NCBI GenBank assembly: GCA_023300205.1
Contig: JALZVD010000063.1
Span: 1 to 5,803, forward strand
Length of the DNA stretch: 5,803 nucleotides
Origin: Akkermansiaceae bacterium
GTDB taxonomy: Bacteria > Verrucomicrobiota > Verrucomicrobiia > Verrucomicrobiales > Akkermansiaceae
Direction: 5' to 3'
A program made the translations under genes and the position numbers. Within the stretch, counting starts at the first letter, position 1. Each line of letters begins with the position of its first letter. This document shows, one piece after another, positions 1-4,556 of this stretch. The notes below the pieces were generated by a model, which had not been told where the DNA came from, did not search any database, and saw only the letters and a list, made by a program, of their open reading frames with translations.

Positions 1-66
1 GGGTTGATTTTGATTTCCTCACTTTGGCTTTTGCCTGAGGTTAGGAGGAACTGGGGTAAGGCTTAA
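1..66 (+). CDS. C-terminal end of an upstream protein (partial), possibly a membrane protein
   Basis: The frame beginning at base 1 is open for 21 codons and stops at TAA 64-66. It reads as a hydrophobic run (GLILISSLWLLP) followed by a short basic tail (EVRRNWGKA). This is what the last transmembrane helix and cytosolic tail of an inner-membrane protein would look like. Of the other two + frames, one stops at base 5 and the other at about base 36, so this is the best candidate for the end of a same-strand gene. The following gene starts 65 bases later and could be in the same transcript. The piece is too short to name a family, and a chance open frame of this length cannot be excluded. Confidence 0.4.
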   Translation, partial: GLILISSLWLLPEVRRNWGKA

Positions 67-131
67 ATAGATTTAAGTTTACTTGCCAGTGGGGAGTGGA
101 TGGAGCAGGATTTGGCATCTACTAATATAGA

Positions 132-794
132 ATGGCGAAGGCAACAGATATACGCGGATCAGCAAAGCAGCGAGTGATAGGCACACTTGCTGGTGGGTTG
201 CTTCGTGTAATGGGGTGGACTCTGAGATACAGGTATGAGGGGTTAGAGCAGATGAGAGGGAAGTTTAGTGGGCGGGCTGTGATTTTTGTGATGTGGCATA
301 ACCGGATTTTTGCGATGCCGTATGCGAAGCCTGTGCTGAGTCCTGAGAGGGAGGTGTGTGTGCTGACGAGTGCTAGTAAGGATGGTGCAATTTTGGAGAA
401 GGCAGTTGGGGCGTTTGGGTTGACGGCAGTGAGGGGATCTAGTTCAAGACGGGGAGCGGCTGCGCTAGTGGCCTTACGAAGGAAGCTGGCCTCTGGAGCG
501 ACGGTGACGATTACTCCGGATGGTCCTAAGGGGCCTTGTTATAGGGTGCAACCTGGGGTAGTTAAGTTGGCGCAGGCTAGTGGCGCTCCTATTGTGGTGG
601 TGGGTGTGAATTATTCTAGCTGTTGGAGGTTTAAGAGCTGGGATAGATTTTGTTTGCCTAAGCCCTTTTCTAGAGTGATGGTGAGGCTTGAGGATGGGAT
701 TGAAATTTGTGAGAAACTGAGTAATGATGCGTTTGAAGATGAGCGCGAGAAGTTAGAAGTTCTGATGAATGAGTCAGTGAAGGATGAATCTTAA
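132..794 (+). CDS. DUF374 family lysophospholipid acyltransferase-like protein
   Basis: A 220-residue protein of the LPLAT acyltransferase superfamily, DUF374 branch. The motifs appear in the expected order: WHNR at 55-58 holds the conserved His of the acyltransferase block, SASKDG at 80-85 follows, RGSSSRRG is at 101-108, TPDGPKGP at 128-135, and [12 protein letters not shown] at 151-162 leads to the family's [13 protein letters not shown] segment at 169-182. Family members are thought to transfer acyl chains to lipid acceptors at the cytoplasmic face of the inner membrane, in some genomes near lipid A or Kdo genes; the substrate of this one cannot be read from sequence. Length is normal for the family. 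ATG 132 is the first start after an in-frame stop at 123-125. No Shine-Dalgarno sequence lies at the usual distance; a GGAG-like stretch at about 101-109 is too far away. folD begins 13 bases after the stop, so the pair is probably co-transcribed. Confidence 0.87.
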   Translation: MAKATDIRGSAKQRVIGTLAGGLLRVMGWTLRYRYEGLEQMRGKFSGRAVIFVMWHNRIFAMPYAKPVLSPEREVCVLTSASKDGAILEKAVGAFGLTAVRGSSSRRGAAALVALRRKLASGATVTITPDGPKGPCYRVQPGVVKLAQASGAPIVVVGVNYSSCWRFKSWDRFCLPKPFSRVMVRLEDGIEICEKLSNDAFEDEREKLEVLMNESVKDES

Positions 795-795
795 T

Positions 796-800
796 AAGGA
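796..800 (+). promoter_or_regulatory. Ribosome binding site deciding the folD start
   Basis: AAGGA lies 7 bases before ATG 808. It is the only convincing Shine-Dalgarno element seen in the window. It favours ATG 808 over the upstream in-frame ATG 784, which overlaps the end of the acyltransferase gene and would add eight residues (MNLNKECK) not expected in FolD. Confidence 0.6.
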
Positions 801-807
801 ATGTAAA

Positions 808-1677
808 ATGATGAAAAATATCGATGGAAAAGCTGTGGCGGAGAAGGTTCTCAATGAGTGTAAGGATGAGATTGCGGATTTAAAGGCTAAGGGGGTTACT
901 CCAGGCTTGGCTGTGGTTCTGATAGGTGAAGATCCTGCTTCAAAGGTGTATGTGGGGTCTAAGGCGCGGAAGTGTGAGGAGCTAGGGATTTATTCATTGA
1001 AGATAGAGATGCCAGCGGAGTCTACTCAGGAGGAGGTAATGAAGGTGGTGGAGGATTTAAATAATAATGAAAAGGTTGATGGGATTCTAGTGCAGTCGCC
1101 ACCACCGGCTCATATTGATGAGGATGCAATTGTGAGAGCGATCGATCCAGCGAAGGATGTGGATGGATTTCACCCTGTGAATGTGGCTAAACTGGTATTG
1201 GAAGATCCGTCTGGATTTATTCCGTGCACACCGCATGGTTGTATGAGGTTACTTGAAGATGCTGGGGTGGAGACATCTGGTGCTGAGGCTGTGGTTATAG
1301 GGAGATCGATGATTGTGGGTAAGCCAATGGCATTGTTGCTGATGGGGAAGTCAGGAAATGCGACGGTGACTGTGGCGCACTCGAGGACGAAAGATTTGGC
1401 TGCAGTTTGTAGGCGCGCTGATATTATTGTGGCGGCGATAGGGATGCCGGAATTTGTTACTGCAGATATGGTGAAGGATGGTGCAGTGGTGATCGACGTG
1501 GGGATCAATCGAGTGGAGGATACTAGTAAGAAGCGTGGTTATAAGCTGGTGGGAGATGTGGCTTATGATGAGGTGGCGCCGAAGTGTTCAGCGATTACGC
1601 CTGTGCCTGGAGGTGTGGGGCCGATGACGATAGCGATGTTGATCAAGAATACGGTGATCGCTGCTGGGAGAAGGTAG
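808..1677 (+). CDS. folD: Bifunctional methylene-THF dehydrogenase / methenyl-THF cyclohydrolase FolD
   Basis: FolD interconverts 5,10-methylene-, 5,10-methenyl- and 10-formyl-tetrahydrofolate in the cytosol, supplying formyl groups for purines and initiator tRNA. From ATG 808 the protein has 289 residues, close to E. coli FolD (288). Visible signatures are the catalytic-domain motif [14 protein letters not shown] (48-61; Tyr48 and catalytic Lys52), [13 protein letters not shown] (113-125), the NAD(P)-binding [14 protein letters not shown] (165-178), DVGINRV (230-236), and the C-terminal [11 protein letters not shown] (264-274). The usual QLPLP loop of the folate site reads QSPPP here (96-100), a double substitution. 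An in-frame ATG at 784 would give 297 residues, but 808 has the better ribosome site and the family length. The gene follows the DUF374 gene and converges with the - strand operon, the two stop codons being 7 bases apart. Confidence 0.96.
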   Translation: MMKNIDGKAVAEKVLNECKDEIADLKAKGVTPGLAVVLIGEDPASKVYVGSKARKCEELGIYSLKIEMPAESTQEEVMKVVEDLNNNEKVDGILVQSPPPAHIDEDAIVRAIDPAKDVDGFHPVNVAKLVLEDPSGFIPCTPHGCMRLLEDAGVETSGAEAVVIGRSMIVGKPMALLLMGKSGNATVTVAHSRTKDLAAVCRRADIIVAAIGMPEFVTADMVKDGAVVIDVGINRVEDTSKKRGYKLVGDVAYDEVAPKCSAITPVPGGVGPMTIAMLIKNTVIAAGRR

Positions 1678-1683
1678 GAATTT

Positions 1684-1708
1684 GCTATCTGCTAATGAAG
1701 TAGATGGC
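1684..1708 (+). terminator. Weak hairpin at the folD 3' end (possible terminator)
   Basis: In the + strand RNA, 1684-1692 can pair with 1700-1708 as nine base pairs (two of them G-U) around a 7-base loop, starting 6 bases after the folD stop. No U-tract follows, so it is not a classical intrinsic terminator. On the - strand the two G-U pairs become A-C mismatches, so any action would favour the folD transcript. It overlaps the last codons of the convergent small membrane protein gene and may be fortuitous. Confidence 0.25.
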
Positions 1709-1900
1709 TAGAGCGATACCGCCTATCCAGACTGCGACGATGTGTGCTACTCCGAATGATCTGGCTCCTGGGCTTTCTGCGGGGTCATCTGGATGAAGGC
1801 CGAATAGACGATTATAGTTCATACATAACCAGACACCTAGTATAGCCCAGGCGATGATGAAAAAGGCGATGCCTAATTTGATGATGAGTTGGAGTGTCAT
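1685..1900 (-). CDS. Small two-helix membrane protein of unknown function
   Basis: I do not recognise this 71-residue protein as a named family. Two hydrophobic segments are clear, at about 5-27 and 49-69. They are joined by a polar loop (about 28-48) holding NYNRLFGLHPDDPAESPGAR, which is Pro- and Asp-rich. It looks like a genuine small inner-membrane protein and not a shadow: it has helix-loop-helix architecture, and its ATG lies one base after the stop of the preceding DUF3817 gene (TAACATG), which suggests translational coupling. It is the last gene of the apparent five-gene operon, and its stop is 7 bases from the convergent folD stop. A role together with the DUF3817 protein, for example as a small membrane complex, is only inferred from the coupling. 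Confidence 0.7.
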   Translation of the reverse strand: MTLQLIIKLGIAFFIIAWAILGVWLCMNYNRLFGLHPDDPAESPGARSFGVAHIVAVWIGGIALAIYFISR

Positions 1901-1901
1901 G

Positions 1902-2198
1902 TTAGTTTTCTTGTTTCTTGAGCCATCCTTCTAGCCAGAAAGGAACGAGAGGGATAAGGCATGTTAGGAAAACAAGGGAGACTGTTTTGAAGTTCCATTT
2001 TTTATGAATCCATGCTTGGAGTAGCGCTAGGCAGAATAGCGTGAAGAACATTCCGTGTAGCATGCCGGGAATTTTGATGGCGTCAGTATCTCCGAGTACT
2101 GCTTTCAGGTAGAGAGAGCAGTAGAGTAGGTAGAGCCATGAAAGAGCATCGATGAGGCTGATGATTCTTAGACGAGTGATTGGTGAGCTGAGTTTCAT
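1902..2198 (-). CDS. DUF3817 family integral membrane protein
   Basis: A 98-residue, very hydrophobic protein with three likely transmembrane segments at about 13-35, 45-64 and 72-92. The layout fits the DUF3817 family (YdzA-like): an N-terminal RLRIISLIDALSW, a central IPGMLHGMFF (43-52) with the family's Gly-Met-Leu-His-Gly core, and a third helix ending in FWLEGWLKK. No biochemical function is established for the family. I chose ATG 2198 because family members start just before the RLR stretch. A GTG at 2210 would add four residues (MIIT); neither start has a Shine-Dalgarno sequence. The gene lies 19 bases after the lipoprotein gene and its TAA almost touches the next ATG, so it belongs to the same transcript. 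Assignment is from memory of the family pattern. Confidence 0.8.
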   Translation of the reverse strand: MKLSSPITRLRIISLIDALSWLYLLYCSLYLKAVLGDTDAIKIPGMLHGMFFTLFCLALLQAWIHKKWNFKTVSLVFLTCLIPLVPFWLEGWLKKQEN

Positions 2199-2217
2199 GG
2201 TGATGATCACAGAGGAT

Positions 2218-2676
2218 TTATCGATAGGCTAGGAGCTGGGGAGGCATGTAGATGTTGATGGCTCCTTTGCTGTTGCTGTGGTAATAGAAGTGTAAGTTTT
2301 CTAGATAGAAATGTTTTTTCTCAGGTTCTCTGGTATCACAGCTGATGTGTGTCTTGGCTATGCCGTCTTTGCTGGTCAGTTCGTATATGTGGATTGTTCC
2401 TTTTTGTGAAGGCAGGGTTTTCTCACTGAATAGCGCTAGATTGAAATGAGGGTATTTAGCGATTACGTTTCCTTGTATTTCGTAGTCAGAGCCATATTTA
2501 GCGCGATAAGTGATGGCTGAGCCGTTAACGGTGTTAAGTTTGAGGCTGGGAGTTTTAGTGCTGGTAGCTTTACTTATGGGGCCAAGTTCAGGTTTTATCA
2601 TACCGCAGCTGATTAGGCAGATAGCCCCGGTTGCTGCTAGGCAGTGTGTGAGAAAATCTCTGAAGTGACGTGGCAT
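2218..2676 (-). CDS. Small secreted lipoprotein, unknown function
   Basis: A 152-residue precursor with a type II signal peptide: a basic n-region (Arg3, Arg6), a hydrophobic core at about 12-22, and a standard lipobox Leu21-Ile22-Ser23-Cys24. Cleavage before Cys24 would leave a mature lipoprotein of 129 residues. Its second residue is Gly, not Asp, so by the enterobacterial sorting rule it would go to the outer membrane; whether that rule holds here is unknown. The mature part is polar with alternating hydrophobic residues, suggesting mainly beta structure, and has aromatic stretches (HFYLENLHFYYH at 122-133) and a single further Cys at 113. I recognise no family. It sits 34 bases after lysA with no terminator between. 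No Shine-Dalgarno sequence precedes ATG 2676. Confidence 0.8.
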   Translation of the reverse strand: MPRHFRDFLTHCLAATGAICLISCGMIKPELGPISKATSTKTPSLKLNTVNGSAITYRAKYGSDYEIQGNVIAKYPHFNLALFSEKTLPSQKGTIHIYELTSKDGIAKTHISCDTREPEKKHFYLENLHFYYHSNSKGAINIYMPPQLLAYR

Positions 2677-2710
2677 GATATAGTTGAGGGGAGGTTGTTG
2701 TGTGTGATGA

Positions 2711-3955
2711 TTAATCTGGGATTAATTCAGGTGCGAGCATCTCGGTGAGAGATTGTGGATGCTGGATGACTTTGAGTTCTCCTTTGTCTAGTAATATTTG
2801 TGGAGTGGTTGGGAATGAGTTGTAGTTCTTGAGTGACATTGATGCGCAGTAAGCGCCGGCTCCTTCGATGACGACTGTGTCACCTACTTGAGCTTTGTTT
2901 AGAGTGCGGGTGGTGAGTGTGTCTGATTCATCGACAGTGAAGACGTCTCCGCTTTCGCAGCAGTGTCCGCAGACGACATAGTCTTGTGAGTCTTTGTTGT
3001 CATTGATGATGATAATAGGGTGCTCGGATGCGTAGAGGGCTGGGCGGGTGATGGTGTCCATTCCGGTGTTGAGCTTGAGGAATGTGTAACCATTTTCTCC
3101 AGTGTCTGAGATGTCATCAACATCGCAGATGAGTGATCCACAGTTAGCCGAGAGGTAGGTGCCGGGCTCTACTTCTAGTTTGTATTCATTGCCTGTTTTC
3201 TTGGCGTGGTTGATAAATACTGTTTTTACGAACCCGCCTACTTCTTGGAGGTTGGTGCTTTTTTCTGATGACATTCTGGCAACTTTGAATCCGCCTCCGA
3301 GGTTTACGGTGTGAACGTTTGGGAATTTATCTGCCTGTGCTAGTGTCATCTCGGTGACGGCTTTCCAAACTTCTGGATCTGATCCTGAGCCAATGTGAGA
3401 GTGGATTCGGTTGATGGTGAGATTGTGTTTGGCTGCTATTTTAGCTACTTGGTCAGTCTGCTCATGCCAGATACCGAAGGATGCAGATGGTCCACCTACA
3501 TTGGTTTTTCTGTTAGATCCTGATCCGGTTCCTGGGTTGATACGGAATGAGAGACTAGAGCCTGGGAATACTTTGCCGAACTCATCGATTTGCTTGAGTG
3601 AGCAAGCATTGAATAATACTCCAGCTGCAACGATTTCTTTAAGGTGCTTGCGTGGGAATTGCTGGCCTGTGAGCTGGATTTTCTCACCAGGTATACCGGC
3701 GTGGAGGCATCTCATGACTTCGTATTCAGATGATGCATCAAAGTGGAGTCCCATGGATTCGACTACTTTGAGGATGGCTAGATGTGGATTTGCTTTGAGG
3801 GCGTAGCGAGCATTAAGACCGTAGGCATTAGGAAACGCAGTGACTTCTGAGCAACGCTGTTCTATGGTTTCTCTGCTATATACATAAGCAGGCGAGCCAA
3901 TTTTATTGATGGCTTGGGAGATAAGTTCTGGCGTGAGAAAATTTAGCGTTTCCAT
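2711..3955 (-). CDS. lysA: Diaminopimelate decarboxylase (PLP, fold type III)
   Basis: Decarboxylates meso-diaminopimelate to L-lysine in the cytosol, the last step of bacterial lysine synthesis. The 414-residue length is typical. An N-terminal alanine-racemase-like barrel carries the PLP lysine Lys54 in YALKANPH (51-58), HSHIGSG (185-191, contacts PLP phosphate and ring), NLGGGFKV (218-225, phosphate-binding Gly loop) and EPGTYLSANCGSL (263-275). The C-terminal beta domain brings RPALY (304-308, substrate carboxylate site), the diagnostic CESGD (333-337, with the catalytic Cys from the partner subunit of the dimer) and GAGAYCASM (365-373). Two positions differ from the commonest pattern: HIGSG instead of HIGSQ, and NTGMDTITRPALY instead of a GMNDLIRPALY-like string. 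A related decarboxylase of the same fold is therefore possible but less likely. It is the second gene of the operon, 35 bases after the HEAT-like gene; no lysine riboswitch is visible there. Confidence 0.9.
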   Translation of the reverse strand: METLNFLTPELISQAINKIGSPAYVYSRETIEQRCSEVTAFPNAYGLNARYALKANPHLAILKVVESMGLHFDASSEYEVMRCLHAGIPGEKIQLTGQQFPRKHLKEIVAAGVLFNACSLKQIDEFGKVFPGSSLSFRINPGTGSGSNRKTNVGGPSASFGIWHEQTDQVAKIAAKHNLTINRIHSHIGSGSDPEVWKAVTEMTLAQADKFPNVHTVNLGGGFKVARMSSEKSTNLQEVGGFVKTVFINHAKKTGNEYKLEVEPGTYLSANCGSLICDVDDISDTGENGYTFLKLNTGMDTITRPALYASEHPIIIINDNKDSQDYVVCGHCCESGDVFTVDESDTLTTRTLNKAQVGDTVVIEGAGAYCASMSLKNYNSFPTTPQILLDKGELKVIQHPQSLTEMLAPELIPD

Positions 3956-3990
3956 GGCTGAAAGTTGCTTTGGCTGATGATAAAATGCAA

Positions 3991-4437
3991 TTACTTTTCA
4001 CGAGAATTCTGTTCTAAGATTTCGATGATAGATTCTACAGAGATTTTAATGTCTTCTGAGCCTCCGGTTCTCATTTGTCTGAGGAGGGGTAAGGATTTTA
4101 CCAGGTATATCCATGTTTGCTTTTGCCATGGTTGAGGCTCATTGATTTCTGATAGTGAGTGAGCTGAGCTCTTTAAGATGTCTAGAATTTCAAGTTTTAC
4201 TTCTGCTGTGACGAGTTGAGATAACTCAATGAGGAAGGGGATGGTGGGTTCTGCTGCGGGATGGATGCCACCACTGCAGATTAATTTCCATACCATGTGA
4301 CAGGCTTTGATGGCTCTGGGTATTTTTCTGGATGAGATATCTTGTAATAGGCGGGGTAGACGTTCGCCAGTTCCGGTTGATGTTTCATGATCTGACCAGG
4401 TTATATCTCGGAGTCTCATCCACAGTGCTTGTGACAT
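3991..4437 (-). CDS. Small HEAT-like helical repeat protein
   Basis: A 148-residue protein that appears to be all helical. Residues 26-50 and 66-94 resemble HEAT-like helix pairs. The stretch at 47-72, HMVWKLICSGG followed by IHPAAEPTIPFLIEL, recalls the repeat 'W..I...G.VY.A...A.PFLIELL' of small HEAT-repeat proteins in many genomes, some of them encoded near polymorphic toxins as putative immunity proteins. I infer a protein-binding scaffold, not an enzyme; no catalytic motif is visible. Such proteins are usually longer, so this may be a short version or only a core. There is no signal peptide or membrane segment, so it is probably cytosolic. ATG 4437 has no Shine-Dalgarno sequence but is preceded at 8 bases by a TATAAA box (- strand). 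It is the first gene of the five-gene - strand operon and diverges from the coiled-coil gene. Confidence 0.65.
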   Translation of the reverse strand: MSQALWMRLRDITWSDHETSTGTGERLPRLLQDISSRKIPRAIKACHMVWKLICSGGIHPAAEPTIPFLIELSQLVTAEVKLEILDILKSSAHSLSEINEPQPWQKQTWIYLVKSLPLLRQMRTGGSEDIKISVESIIEILEQNSREK

Positions 4438-4445
4438 GTTGGATG

Positions 4446-4451
4446 TTTATA
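4446..4451 (-). promoter_or_regulatory. Candidate -10 box for the - strand operon
   Basis: On the - strand these bases read TATAAA (5 of 6 to the sigma-70 -10 consensus), ending 8 bases before ATG 4437. I find no good -35 hexamer at 16-18 bases. If used, transcription would start within a few bases of the ATG, giving an almost leaderless message, consistent with the missing ribosome site. AT-rich sequence makes such boxes common by chance. Confidence 0.3.
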
Positions 4452-4522
4452 TGCTACTTAGTATTAAAGATAGTAGAAAGTGATAACGAGGTGTTTTTTT
4501 TCAATATAAGTGTCTTTTTAAC

Positions 4523-4550
4523 TTTACTTAAATATTAATTTAGCTATAAC
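4523..4550 (+). promoter_or_regulatory. Candidate sigma-70-like promoter of the coiled-coil gene
   Basis: TTTACT (4523-4528, 4 of 6 to TTGACA) and TATAAC (4545-4550, 5 of 6 to TATAAT) are separated by 16 bases and followed after 6 bases by ATG 4557. The predicted start of transcription would fall at or next to the ATG, so the message could be leaderless; no Shine-Dalgarno sequence is present. The spacer carries a short inverted repeat, TAAAT (4529-4533) and ATTTA (4538-4542), which might be an operator or just AT-rich noise. An eight-T run lies upstream at 4494-4501. Confidence 0.35.
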
Positions 4551-4556
4551 TACATT

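Noticed and set aside
84..117. Short inverted repeat TGCCA/TGGCA before the DUF374 gene
   Set aside because: The arms are only 5 bases with a 24-base loop, so it is likely fortuitous.
784..807. ATG 784 as the folD start
   Set aside because: It overlaps the end of the preceding gene, lacks a well-placed ribosome site and makes FolD longer than usual; ATG 808 has AAGGA 7 bases upstream.
1170..1508. A 112-codon open frame on the - strand inside folD
   Set aside because: It lies wholly within the strongly supported folD gene, and its translation is Thr/Ser/Ile/Ala-rich with no domain: an antisense shadow.
2899..3141. An 80-codon - strand frame within lysA
   Set aside because: It is an alternate frame of lysA with low-complexity Ser/Thr/His composition, typical of a shadow.
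3496..3687. A 63-codon - strand frame within lysA
   Set aside because: It overlaps the conserved barrel region of lysA in another frame and has no independent support.
3411..3806. A 131-codon open frame on the + strand opposite lysA
   Set aside because: It is entirely antisense to lysA, whose motifs are unambiguous, and its protein shows no convincing family pattern. The N-terminal CSCQIP stretch looks like a lipobox only superficially.
3956..3990. Possible lysine riboswitch or terminator before lysA
   Set aside because: The gap is only 35 bases, far too short for a lysine riboswitch, and shows no hairpin with a U-tract.
4332..4538. A 68-codon + strand frame across the HEAT-like gene start and the divergent promoter region
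   Set aside because: It is antisense to the HEAT-like gene in its first half and crosses AT-rich promoter DNA in its second. The hydrophobic tail comes from T-rich sequence, and no ribosome site precedes it.
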